Source: Microcaldota archaeon
GTDB lineage: Archaea > Micrarchaeota > Micrarchaeia > Anstonellales > Bilamarchaeaceae
Direction: 5' to 3'
Assembly: GCA_016212525.1 (NCBI GenBank)
Contig: JACRGD010000010.1
Location: 434,001 to 498,000, forward strand
Length of the DNA: 64,000 nucleotides
Shown here: in pieces, positions 33,711 to 42,596 of the stretch
Layout of the letters: every line of letters starts with the position of its first letter
Numbering within the stretch: the stretch's first letter is position 1
The notes under the pieces: generated by a model
Seen by the model: the letters and a program-made list of their open reading frames with translations, nothing else
What the model was told of the DNA's origin: nothing
Database searches by the model: none
Translations under genes and position numbers: made by a program

Positions 33711-34298
33711 CTATTTTTTCATCGATTTTAGAAGCGCAAAAAATTTCTCTGCAGGAAGCGTTCCGCAGCCAAGCTGCCTTGCAAAATTTAAGGCCCCCTC
33801 ATCACTCGAAATAAGAGTGGCATCGAGTTCTTTTGCAACCAAAACCAATTCAAGATCTTCCTTGCTGTCCAGAATGCCAGTTCGCATGAACTCTCGGTAT
33901 TTTTCACGCAGCTTGCGAAGCTTCTCATCATTATCAGGGTGATTGTCCTTGGCAAAATCCTCAGCTAACCGCAAGCCCTTATTGATGCGCTCGCGCACGT
34001 CTTCTATAAAATCATAAAATACTGCTGCAGGAAGCCGGATATCATAAATGCTAGGCGAGCGGATTCGAACGAAAGTCTGAAGGTTCGAATGCGATTTTTC
34101 ATCGACAAAGTTACGCAGCTCCCGAAATATTGCAGGTGGCATATAGACTTTAAGCCCAAGAGCCTTTGCCTGTTTGATAAATCCGACTACGGCGCTAGAG
34201 GGAGTCTTTCCAAAATGAGACCGTGCATATGGATTAACAAAAAGAGAAGTATCGACAACGAAAATACGATCGGAAACGGACGAGGAAGAAACCGGCAT
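33711..34298 (-). CDS. RNA-free ribonuclease P, HARP family (UPF0278, 'RNA ligase partner')
   Basis: 195 aa PIN-like nuclease. FVVDTSLFVNP carries the first catalytic Asp (D16). VRIRSPSIYDIRLPAAVFYDFIEDVRERINKGLRLAE and LREKYREFMRTGILDSKEDLELVLVAKELDATLISSDEG closely match the Aquifex HARP, with all active-site aspartates present. HARPs remove 5' leaders of pre-tRNA. In characterised archaea HARP supplements an RNA-based RNase P. A TATA-like CTTTTATTT lies about 28 nt before the ATG. Confidence 0.92.
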   Translation of the reverse strand: MPVSSSSVSDRIFVVDTSLFVNPYARSHFGKTPSSAVVGFIKQAKALGLKVYMPPAIFRELRNFVDEKSHSNLQTFVRIRSPSIYDIRLPAAVFYDFIEDVRERINKGLRLAEDFAKDNHPDNDEKLRKLREKYREFMRTGILDSKEDLELVLVAKELDATLISSDEGALNFARQLGCGTLPAEKFFALLKSMKK

Positions 34299-34400
34299 GA
34301 AAGGGATAGAGAGGCGAGAAATAAAAGACTACGCATGAAGGACAAGAAATGGAAAAAGACAACTGCAAAGCCGTGAGAAAGGAACAGAATAAACCATTCT

Positions 34401-34496
34401 AGGCTTCCGCCGCTTGATGCGATTCCAAGACGGCGGACCATAGAAACAAGAATGCTTCAGAGAAACCCCAACTAAAGAGGCTTCAGCAGGAAGCCT
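34401..34496 (-). ncRNA. Candidate structured RNA at the end of the membrane operon
   Basis: The element is closed by AGGCTTCC (34401-34408) / GGAAGCCT (34489-34496). Inside are CCGCCG/CGGCGG with stacked CTTG/CAAG and CTTTAG/CTGAAG (one G-U pair). An alternative hairpin GGCTTC-AGCAG-GAAGCC sits directly after the operon stop codon. It could be a 3' UTR processing/terminator element or an independent RNA. Strand chosen because the operon reads into it. Confidence 0.35.
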
Positions 34497-34499
34497 TGA

Positions 34500-35588
34500 T
34501 CAGATGAGTTTTATCAAACCACGGCCAACTTCGGGAATTTTTCCACCTAGAAGAGAAGTTGCATTTAGCACAAAAGTCATTAACAAAATAAAGGCAATAA
34601 GCGGGAAAATACAAATGGCCGAAACAAGATGCTTGGCAAGATCATTTATCCTAAAGGTCATCATATCATTAAGCGTATCCCAGCTCGACCGGACTCGGTT
34701 TATCATTGAAAAAGTAGTAAGTATGCTGGGACTTTCGCACTGATAAGCATTTAGGTTACCATTTGCAGGCAATTTACAGAGCAGATGGAAATTGCCACCT
34801 GATTGAGAGACACTTGGATCAACCTGTATCATTTGTGCCTGCGTGTGGGGCAGGGAAACGGTCGCCACCAGAATATAACTAAAGGGAAACACAAAATATA
34901 ATCCAAACGTCAGTGCCATTATATATGCACCTGCACCCCGGGTCGGAGGAAATGCACGAAGCGCAACACCGACAGAGAAGAAAAAACCCGCGTAGGACTT
35001 GACGAAATTGAGCGTATGAACCATCAAATAGTTAACATACATGTAGAAGGAAAGGGAAGCAGCAACAGTCTGAATTCGCTCTGCAATTATCTTAAAGGCA
35101 ACACCAGACGCCTGCTCAGACATAAATATTTCCATGAAAACAGATGCGGCGGTTTCAACTGGAATACTTAGATAATAAAGGAAATTCATAAAAGACTGGA
35201 CACAGTTGGTCGGGGTTTCAAGATACAGTTTCATCCAATCAATAAGAGTGGTGGGTGCCTCATGATCAGTGCTACTTAGAATGCGATAACCACTTGAACA
35301 GCTAACCGCAGGATCACCAAAAGAAGTGAGATAAAGACACCTTGCAAGACCAGTATCTGGATTTGCGATTAGACTTTCACCATAGTTTACGATCCCGCCG
35401 GCAATAAGAGAAACGATTAGCACGGTAGATGCCGCATAAGTCAGCTCCTCCTTTGCGCTTTGCTCAAAATTTGGCATGTTAAAGAGCCGGGCGATCATGA
35501 TCATAAACATAGTCAAAACTACAGAAAGGATTGCAGCTCCAAGTGAGATAAAAACCCAATCATGATAAATGCCCTGTTCAAATGCCAT
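34500..35588 (-). CDS. Six-paralog membrane family, member F (last gene)
   Basis: 362 aa polytopic membrane protein. Family motifs: AKEELTYAAS after TM1 (residue ~46), a variable loop with cysteines, the central motif ALRAFPPTRGAGAYIMAL leading into a TM ending in YFVFPF, a second soluble loop, two final TMs and the C-terminal tail GRGLIKLI. It starts within the stop codon of member E. No known family identified. Confidence 0.85.
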   Translation of the reverse strand: MAFEQGIYHDWVFISLGAAILSVVLTMFMIMIARLFNMPNFEQSAKEELTYAASTVLIVSLIAGGIVNYGESLIANPDTGLARCLYLTSFGDPAVSCSSGYRILSSTDHEAPTTLIDWMKLYLETPTNCVQSFMNFLYYLSIPVETAASVFMEIFMSEQASGVAFKIIAERIQTVAASLSFYMYVNYLMVHTLNFVKSYAGFFFSVGVALRAFPPTRGAGAYIMALTFGLYFVFPFSYILVATVSLPHTQAQMIQVDPSVSQSGGNFHLLCKLPANGNLNAYQCESPSILTTFSMINRVRSSWDTLNDMMTFRINDLAKHLVSAICIFPLIAFILLMTFVLNATSLLGGKIPEVGRGLIKLI

Positions 35589-36661
35589 CAGATCAACCTC
35601 GTCAAAGAACTGATATCTACTTCCTCACCTAAAGCAGCACTAAGACCACGGGTTGCCTGAGTAAAGACAAGAACGTTAAAAGTAGGTGCAACAAAAGCGA
35701 TGATAAACGCGAAAGCCATCGTACTAATTGGAAATAACATCAATACCAAAAAGGTTCCTCCAAACACAGTGCTTACCGCCTGACCAATAGCACCGAAAAC
35801 CCCACTGACCAAATCAGTAAATCCACCAGTGAAGTTGTTGTGGAAAAAGTCGCTCATATTGTCGACAAAATTGCCATTGTCATGGAAGTAATTCGTAAGC
35901 ATACCCCTAAAGGAAACCAGAGGACCATGAGCAGAATAAAGAGTTGTAAAGGTTGTAAGGGCCAATACGGGAAATAGGAATAAGAAAGACACTGAAATTG
36001 CGATCAGAGTACCTCCGAGCCGACGGGTCGGAGTAAAGCAGCGCAGGAAAAGACCGATCGGAAGATAATACTTAAGAAACGCCTCAATAAAGAATACATA
36101 GACGTAGAACTGCGCAACAGTAACAATATAGGAAACTGCAAGACCGCTGGTCATATTATAGAGAACTGATTTGATGGGCGATGCAAAACCAGCAAGCGGA
36201 GTAACGGTAAGACCAACACCCATAGGGCGGGCATATGGAGTAACTGAAGCCGACTGATCGACATACATGTTCATGAGATAATTTAGTTCTAGCCAGCCCT
36301 TCACGTCTTCTGCCATCGCAAGAATTCCTACTGAAAGAGCATGGTAGATATTGTCATTAGCCTGATCTATACCTCCAGGAATGTATTCCATTGGAAGAAT
36401 TGTACCGACTTTTATGTATGTCATGGCCCCAAGCAATGAAAAGACAATAACCATAATGAATACCGAGGCAAAAAGTTCATAGATTTCCTGTTTCACATAT
36501 GCAGTGAGGTTGGGATTTCGCATAATCGATGCCCATACATAAATTAATGTAAGAATGGATACGGAAGCACCTATGGCAAGAGCTGAGTATGGAACCCAGG
36601 TCCAAAATGCAGGACGGGTTGAGGTTATGATGCTGCTTATTGTGTTTGCGTCCACGACCAT
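35588..36661 (-). CDS. Six-paralog membrane family, member E
   Basis: 357 aa. The order of elements matches its neighbours: TM1, VKQEIYELFAS, TM2, extracytoplasmic loop, central FLRCFTPTRRLGGTLIAI, TM with FLFLFPV, Gly/Asn-rich loop, two TMs, and C-terminal tail EEVDISSLTRLI. Twelve nt after member D, overlapping member F by one base. Function unknown. Confidence 0.85.
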   Translation of the reverse strand: MVVDANTISSIITSTRPAFWTWVPYSALAIGASVSILTLIYVWASIMRNPNLTAYVKQEIYELFASVFIMVIVFSLLGAMTYIKVGTILPMEYIPGGIDQANDNIYHALSVGILAMAEDVKGWLELNYLMNMYVDQSASVTPYARPMGVGLTVTPLAGFASPIKSVLYNMTSGLAVSYIVTVAQFYVYVFFIEAFLKYYLPIGLFLRCFTPTRRLGGTLIAISVSFLFLFPVLALTTFTTLYSAHGPLVSFRGMLTNYFHDNGNFVDNMSDFFHNNFTGGFTDLVSGVFGAIGQAVSTVFGGTFLVLMLFPISTMAFAFIIAFVAPTFNVLVFTQATRGLSAALGEEVDISSLTRLI

Positions 36662-36673
36662 TTGCTCAGCTCA

Positions 36674-37960
36674 TCAAATTATTTTTAGGAATGAAAGGAA
36701 GTTAATATCGTTCCTAAAGAACCTCGCCATCTCACGGGCTACCGTCAGAGTCAGAAAAATATTAACGACAGGAAGCATAAGACTCATTATAACTATATAA
36801 TATACTGCACCACGAACAAGATCAAAGGCAACATTTAGGGCTCCGCCAAGGAAGAATGGGATAAACACGCCTCCAGTAACAAACATAGCCACCAGCAGTG
36901 ATGCAGAAACACTTGCAAGACCGCCTGATGAAACTAAAGATCGCAGCGAGGCGGATGGATCAGAAAGATTAAGCCGCATAATACGGTGGGCCTCGTAATC
37001 GAGTACGAAGGTAAATGGGTAGAAGACAATCAGTGCAAAACCCAGCGAAAGGAATGCTTCTCCTGCACCCCGAGTATAGGGAAACGATCGAAGCAAAATA
37101 CCCACAGGCAGGAAAAGCGTGAACATGTATTGTTTTATCATGCACAGGGTTATGATATGCAAAAGCCACTCACCAAGTCCCAGCGAAAGAGCCTGCAAGG
37201 TCATAGAAAGAACATCGATAAAGGGCCGCAGGATGGGGCCGAGGTTGAAGGTATACATTGCACGCCAGCTCACACCAAAGCTCAAAGTGGCAGAATAGAT
37301 AGTATGAATTACGTTGTTGTAGAGCAAAAGCATACTGTAGTGTTTTGTCATATCATTTACCATAGAACGGGCAACAGCCATAGACGCGTCGATCATCAGA
37401 CGCGGCTGTAGAGTCGTCTGATCGACATAAACAGCATAATCAGAACCCGGACCTGGCCCAACAGGAGATGCGCGAAATGCAAGCCAGCCATTCGCTAGGA
37501 TAAGAGGACCGATAATAAAGACAAGCCTGATTATGGTAAGACCCATCTGAAATAGTTCATCTTTGGCAAGGGTCGCCATTGAAGGCGAATTGAAAAACTG
37601 CGAAATCATATATAAAAATGCGATTCCGATAAGCACGATCACCATCACGAGCATTGCCGGAGCGATCCACTGCGAAATTGCAATAAGACCCAGCGAGGAA
37701 GCATTTGCAGAAACCGAAGCAGAACAAGTAGCAGGTTCAAATGCAGAAAGAATAGCAGTATATCCACTGCGGGCAGTTGATCCGACTCCCCCGACAGTAG
37801 AGCCGGTGGCAGTAAGAAAATCCTGTGCTCCCGAATCGACAGTATTTCTTACGTCATCAAAAAGACCCACAATGTCAGTCGCTGCAAGTATTCCACAAAG
37901 TAAAAGCAATGAGAAGAAAATAACACGGGACGAGGGGAAACGTGAGGGTTTGGAGTCCAT
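36674..37960 (-). CDS. Six-paralog membrane family, member D
   Basis: 428 aa with an added N-terminal signal-like helix (VIFFSLLLLCGILAATDIV) and ~60-residue Gly/Thr/Ser-rich segment before the family core. Core motifs are LAKDELFQMGLT, central LLRSFPYTRGAGEAFLSL followed by IVFYPF, and tail NDINFLSFLKII. It overlaps member C by one base. Confidence 0.85.
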   Translation of the reverse strand: MDSKPSRFPSSRVIFFSLLLLCGILAATDIVGLFDDVRNTVDSGAQDFLTATGSTVGGVGSTARSGYTAILSAFEPATCSASVSANASSLGLIAISQWIAPAMLVMVIVLIGIAFLYMISQFFNSPSMATLAKDELFQMGLTIIRLVFIIGPLILANGWLAFRASPVGPGPGSDYAVYVDQTTLQPRLMIDASMAVARSMVNDMTKHYSMLLLYNNVIHTIYSATLSFGVSWRAMYTFNLGPILRPFIDVLSMTLQALSLGLGEWLLHIITLCMIKQYMFTLFLPVGILLRSFPYTRGAGEAFLSLGFALIVFYPFTFVLDYEAHRIMRLNLSDPSASLRSLVSSGGLASVSASLLVAMFVTGGVFIPFFLGGALNVAFDLVRGAVYYIVIMSLMLPVVNIFLTLTVAREMARFFRNDINFLSFLKII

Positions 37961-39345
37961 CAGATTAACCTCGTAAGACCTGCGATCTCTATGTCGCCGC
38001 CAAAGATTATGGCCAATGATCTAATACCTGCAATAGTTGCCAGAAGTCCAAGTAAAGAGAAAAACATGGACCAGAAAGTAAGGCGCGAGAAGGATTCTAT
38101 ATAGCCTCCAGGTTCCCAGATGTGGGAAACAAACTGATCCAGACGACTTAGACGCGAGATGGAATTGAACCAGTTCTGAGTAGTATCATGTGCAGTTGCA
38201 ATGGTCGCTCGTCTTTGATCATCACTAAGAGCCGCACCAGAATTACTCGAGAAGTCATAATTGTTACCTGGATTAATCACAGTACCAGGATTATCCCAAT
38301 ATCCCCGCTCCATACGATTTAGGAATTCTTCATCAGTAACTCCTTCCATTTGTCTTAGCGAATTATGCAACTCAGCAGCAGTAACACGATTGGACAGAAG
38401 TGGCAGATAACCATCAACATACATTGTAGATGCGATTGGTGGATCTCCCAAAATGGCCTGGGGATTATCATTAAGAATAGCCGCAGAGCGAACGTGAGCC
38501 TTGAGATCGATGGCAAGAAGGGCGGCAAAGGCATAGAAAGAAGGAAGGATGAAATATAGTGATAACGCAATTGCAAGAAGCAAACCGCCAAGTTTGCGGG
38601 TGAAACTAAAGGCCCTAAGTATGGCACCCATAACAAAGAACGTAGGATAGAGACCAGTTGCAATATAACGAATTATAACTTCCTGGAACTTATTGAGCAT
38701 CATAAGTTTTATTGCCCAGTCAAAGAGAGTTGATTTTGCATAATTACCCATTGCAAAGAAACCCTTAAAGGGATTGAAATTGAAAAATCCGGTTATCTCA
38801 AATATAAATTCTACATTAAGAGTAAATTCGGCAATCATGGAAGTTGCGATGTAACTTGAATAGATTTCAAATCCAGTTTGTTTGGCCTCATCATATAGTT
38901 CACGCAGATACCAGATGGCAAGTTTAATGTGACACGAGGGAATGCCACTATAGACTGACCCGGTCGCAGCAGCAAGATTTGGACCGCAGATGTCAAGATT
39001 AGTATAAACACGACTGGACGATCCACCACTTAGAGGAACAACCGGAACAGGAGCAGTAGTAGGACTAACGATACCGCCAGTTGCCAAATGAGCTGCACCG
39101 ATTCCCATTGCGCCCTGAAGAATTCCATCGGCAGCATAAGAACCAAAAACCAAAAGAGATATGAGAACAGCAGAATACAGCAATTCAACAAGTTCAGACT
39201 TGGCCCATGATTTGAACTTATCATTTGAGATGAAAACGGAAATGATGTAGACTATGCCAACCAGGATTACCCCGATCATCAGAAGGACACCGGCAAGACC
39301 GATCCAGTTTCCCCAAACAACAGCAAAGTCTATTGGACTGACCAT
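37960..39345 (-). CDS. Six-paralog membrane family, member C
   Basis: 461 aa. Motifs: WAKSELVELLYS, central ILRAFSFTRKLGGLLLAI then YFILPS, and the C-terminal tail GGDIEIAGLTRLI. The soluble loop between the central TM and the final TM pair is the longest of the set (~130 residues, DDQRRATIATAHDTTQNW). A Cys pair (ICGPNL...IPSCH) lies in the first loop. Confidence 0.85.
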   Translation of the reverse strand: MVSPIDFAVVWGNWIGLAGVLLMIGVILVGIVYIISVFISNDKFKSWAKSELVELLYSAVLISLLVFGSYAADGILQGAMGIGAAHLATGGIVSPTTAPVPVVPLSGGSSSRVYTNLDICGPNLAAATGSVYSGIPSCHIKLAIWYLRELYDEAKQTGFEIYSSYIATSMIAEFTLNVEFIFEITGFFNFNPFKGFFAMGNYAKSTLFDWAIKLMMLNKFQEVIIRYIATGLYPTFFVMGAILRAFSFTRKLGGLLLAIALSLYFILPSFYAFAALLAIDLKAHVRSAAILNDNPQAILGDPPIASTMYVDGYLPLLSNRVTAAELHNSLRQMEGVTDEEFLNRMERGYWDNPGTVINPGNNYDFSSNSGAALSDDQRRATIATAHDTTQNWFNSISRLSRLDQFVSHIWEPGGYIESFSRLTFWSMFFSLLGLLATIAGIRSLAIIFGGDIEIAGLTRLI

Positions 39346-39353
39346 TCCCTAAA

Positions 39354-41015
39354 TCAACTCTTAAGTATAATGAATTTGGTAATTGTATTTATAGCGGCAA
39401 TAGTTATTAATGTCGAGAGTGCCGGCATGAAAAGACCCAGAAGCGACATCGAGGCCACATAATCCATAAAAGGCGTAAATTCCGCCATAGTTAGTGCATT
39501 TAGGAATCCTTCACTTATAAGAGCAGAAAGTTTAGTGAGTGCAGTTGATCCGGCACCACTGGCGAAAGTACCAATCCCGGGAATAGATGCAAAAGGACCC
39601 TCTTTTGGATTTAGAACATAACCCCAGAATCCGTATTTGAAAGGACCGCACAACGTTCCGATCAAAAATTGATTACTATGATAACCGCTGAACCCGACGC
39701 TTCGGTAAATGTCCATGTTTATTAGATAGGTAAGGGGGAAAACGATCTGGAAACCAAAAGCCAGTGCAATCATAAATGCACCGGCTTCCCTTGTCGCAGG
39801 TATGAATCGCAGAATTATTCCCGCCGGAAGAAGGAAGGGGATAGTGATACTATCGATAATCTGCAAAAGCGCAACCTGGGCATTGATACTCCCGTAAATA
39901 GTAATAGTACCATACCCAATAACATTTGTAAGGGAAACGAAAGTATCGATTCCTGGGAAGACCTTATAGGTTTGAGTTACTGCAAATTCACCAAGCCGCT
40001 TGCTAAAGGTGTTTAGAACCGAAGTGCAGGACTGAATAGTATAGATATCGTAAATTCCGTCGAGCAGATTTTGGGAAACGTAGCCGCTCATAAGCGACAT
40101 CGCAGCATTTGGAAGCGAGTGCGAACCGGAAGAAGTAACAGTACCGGGAAACATCGCAGTGGCGATCGCGTTGCTCCCCAAAAATAACCCGACAACAAAT
40201 ACCGCCATAACATAGGAACTAAGCAGGTTTGACAATTCTACATTAAGATATGCTTCCCATTCTGGAACCCGAAGGATCTTTGAAAATGCATAGACAAGCA
40301 ATATGAATGCGCCCACCAGAGCAGCAATCTGCATCAAGGTGGTTCCGTAGGTCTGAAGGCCAAGAGGAGCAAAAAAGTCGTCTGATCCCTGGAAATAACC
40401 GATTATGTCAAAGAGAACTACATAGATAACTACAAGAACAAACGTGGCTCCAAGAGTAGCGTTGGCATAGACCGTTGCACGGGCACGGGTTTCTGCACCC
40501 ATACTCTGACCCATCAGATAAATTATGCAGGTCAGAAGAACCATGAACAAAATTATCATAAAGAAAATCTGCTTCGCACTATCGGCCAGCTGTGAGAAAA
40601 GGATTCCCAGGCCTTCAGCACGAACAGAGGTAGATGCCCCGCTTGGCAGAATTACATAGGTTACGATCAGGATCGCAAATGCTACTCCGGCCGCAGTTAT
40701 CATACTATTAGCCCAGACAACCGCACGGGCGTTAATCTCAGTACCAAGCAGAGGTCCAAGCAGATACGCAATCGCTGCCAGTACAACCATAAAGATTGCA
40801 AATGCAGCAGCCAGGAGAGTAAGCAAATTGATATTGGAAGTTATAGTAGAGCGGGGATTTAGTGCAGTATCAGAAAATGGTTGGACTGTAGTTGCAAACA
40901 AAGGCGCACATAAGAGCACCAGGGAGATTAGAAAAACAGGAAGGAAACGGAAACTCAAAAACCTCGAAGAGAGAATATCAGAACCGGATGAAACAGACCC
41001 AGCGGAGTTAGTCAT
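39354..41015 (-). CDS. Six-paralog membrane family, member B, with internal N-terminal repeats
   Basis: 553 aa from the ATG at 41015, two bases after member A's stop; the TTG of the track (41024) overlaps it. A signal-like helix is followed by two extra TM-hairpin units, LLGPLLGTEINARAVVWANS and LMGQSMGAETRARATVYANA, then the normal unit LRVPEWEAYLNVELSNLLSS. The central motif is ILRFIPATREAGAFMIAL then QIVFPL. The C-terminus ends FIILKS, the most divergent tail of the six. Confidence 0.85.
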   Translation of the reverse strand: MTNSAGSVSSGSDILSSRFLSFRFLPVFLISLVLLCAPLFATTVQPFSDTALNPRSTITSNINLLTLLAAAFAIFMVVLAAIAYLLGPLLGTEINARAVVWANSMITAAGVAFAILIVTYVILPSGASTSVRAEGLGILFSQLADSAKQIFFMIILFMVLLTCIIYLMGQSMGAETRARATVYANATLGATFVLVVIYVVLFDIIGYFQGSDDFFAPLGLQTYGTTLMQIAALVGAFILLVYAFSKILRVPEWEAYLNVELSNLLSSYVMAVFVVGLFLGSNAIATAMFPGTVTSSGSHSLPNAAMSLMSGYVSQNLLDGIYDIYTIQSCTSVLNTFSKRLGEFAVTQTYKVFPGIDTFVSLTNVIGYGTITIYGSINAQVALLQIIDSITIPFLLPAGIILRFIPATREAGAFMIALAFGFQIVFPLTYLINMDIYRSVGFSGYHSNQFLIGTLCGPFKYGFWGYVLNPKEGPFASIPGIGTFASGAGSTALTKLSALISEGFLNALTMAEFTPFMDYVASMSLLGLFMPALSTLITIAAINTITKFIILKS

Positions 41016-41016
41016 A

Positions 41017-42330
41017 TCAAACAATCCTCGAAAGACCGATTATTTCGGCTTCACCGCCGATCAGAAGCGAGACGTTCCTAAAGAGAGTTATGGTAAAGAT
41101 TATCTCAATCACAGTAGTAATAGTTATCAGAATAATGAAGGGACCGATAGTTCCAACTTCCTCAACTATGAAAAAGTAAAGGCCGGCAGTAGTACTTGAA
41201 GGCATAAGAGGATTTCTAAAAAGAGTCATGCTAAAGTCGCCGGTTAAACCGAGCATAAATTTAGACATGTTAAAGACAGTAGTAAAGACAGAAGTAGCGG
41301 CATTTACACCCGCTGAAAAGAGATTACTCGCACTACAGAGAAGTCGCACGAGCGCCGGACCATCACAAACACCACCATTACCAGAAGTCTCGTGTTCTAT
41401 TACATCAGGAGCACGAAATTCATTCATCACGGCCTGCGTACTATGGCTTAGTTCAGTAGTCCGAGCACCACCACCAGGAAGACCAAAAAGATTTCTAAAC
41501 CAGCTCTCGTCCTGGGGAGTCTTGAAAACGCTCGAATGGACAGGAGTATATGTAAAATCAGCCGGCTGGTAAATATCGAAAATCAGATAATTTGTGAATA
41601 TCAAAGTGAGAGGATAAATAAAATAGATCGCAAAACAGAACGCGATAACCGTTGATCCGGTTGTCCGGGTTATAGGAAGCGCACGCAGGAAAAGACCCAA
41701 AGGAAGAAGAAGGAGCGGGACTGTGTCACGCGCAAAATAGAGGAGAAACTGTTTGGCCCATACAACAGCCATTAGCGAACTTATCGCTTCGACAATGATA
41801 GTGTGGGCCTGACTCAAAAGAGTAAGACCTGAAAAAGGCACGAATGAAAATGAAGTTACAGCAGCAGCGAATACAGGAGCACCGATTGGGAATGAAATTG
41901 TCGAAAGAAAACCGATAATAATTTCAAATATGTATAAGCCCAGATATTGTCCTTTGAGTTTCTGGAATAATATTTCCAAGGATGCATCAGCCAGCTGAAT
42001 ATGACTAATAGTATAATGACCCGCACCGGTACCTCCGGCAGTATTAAGTGAAATCGATGAACCGGATATGGCGGCTGAGAGTAGCGCACTAGTCATAGAA
42101 TTGAAAGTGTAGTCCGTAGTAAGCCAAAAACCAATGAGAATGATAGAAAAAATAACCGCTGCGATCTCCTCCTTTGCCATTGCTGAGAGGGCAGAGTTCT
42201 GAAGAAGAGGTGCGATCAAATAGAGAAAGGCGGAGAAAACAATACTAATGAGTAATGCCGTAATGATTAGCGGTAGCGCTCCTGGAGGGAGTGATAGATT
42301 AAGTAAGAGCGGAACTAGAAGATCCATCAT
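41017..42330 (-). CDS. Six-paralog membrane family, member A (first gene)
   Basis: 437 aa. TM1 is followed by MAKEEIAAVIFS and TM2. The central motif is FLRALPITRTTGSTVIAF with YFIYPL, and the tail is GGEAEIIGLSRIV. A cysteine pair (GVCDGPALVRLLC) lies in the second soluble loop. First gene of the operon, preceded by a TATA box 25 nt upstream. Confidence 0.85.
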   Translation of the reverse strand: MMDLLVPLLLNLSLPPGALPLIITALLISIVFSAFLYLIAPLLQNSALSAMAKEEIAAVIFSIILIGFWLTTDYTFNSMTSALLSAAISGSSISLNTAGGTGAGHYTISHIQLADASLEILFQKLKGQYLGLYIFEIIIGFLSTISFPIGAPVFAAAVTSFSFVPFSGLTLLSQAHTIIVEAISSLMAVVWAKQFLLYFARDTVPLLLLPLGLFLRALPITRTTGSTVIAFCFAIYFIYPLTLIFTNYLIFDIYQPADFTYTPVHSSVFKTPQDESWFRNLFGLPGGGARTTELSHSTQAVMNEFRAPDVIEHETSGNGGVCDGPALVRLLCSASNLFSAGVNAATSVFTTVFNMSKFMLGLTGDFSMTLFRNPLMPSSTTAGLYFFIVEEVGTIGPFIILITITTVIEIIFTITLFRNVSLLIGGEAEIIGLSRIV

Positions 42331-42350
42331 TAAGGATATCCATATTCGAT

Positions 42351-42360
42351 TTTATAAATA
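42351..42360. promoter_or_regulatory. Bidirectional TATA box: membrane operon (-) and ncRNA/aspS leader (+)
   Basis: TTTATAAATA reads as a good TATA box on both strands. On the minus strand it is 25 nt from the first ATG of the six-gene operon (42330). On the + strand the expected start near 42382 coincides with the first hairpin of the aspS upstream region. Confidence 0.5.
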
Positions 42361-42382
42361 CAGCGAATTTGGTCTCGTAAAG

Positions 42383-42525
42383 TCCGTGAAAAACCCTCAC
42401 GCCTTGCACGGAGTCTTATTTCAAGAACAGAATTGTCATTCAGCTCTTGAGAAGTTCCACAAATCTTTGCATCAGTTGGTCTTAGTCCAGAGGTGCGGTA
42501 ATTAGAGATTAGTTGAATCTAAAAA
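42383..42525 (+). ncRNA. Structured leader of aspS or separate small RNA
   Basis: The 266-bp gap before aspS holds three stems: TCCGTG/CACGGA (42383-42412, inner CGTGA/TCACG), TCAAGA/TCTTGA (about 42422-42452) and AGATT-AGTTG-AATCT (42507-42521) followed by an A-rich stretch. With the + strand TATA at 42351-42360, transcription would begin exactly at the first stem. If it continues, aspS would have a ~215-nt leader, long for this genome. Confidence 0.38.
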
Positions 42526-42596
42526 TCCTTCCAAAGAATAGAAGGATAGAATTCACGAGAAACATAGCTCAAAAAGATTTCGAAGGTCGAATTAAA

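Noticed and set aside
34401-34496. tRNA gene
   Set aside because: The closing stem looks like an acceptor, but there is no T arm with TTCRANY and no proper anticodon arm.
34500-42330. Assignment of the six membrane proteins as VirB6/TrbL or CedA proteins
   Set aside because: Only general topology is similar; no specific shared motif, and no associated ATPase in the window.
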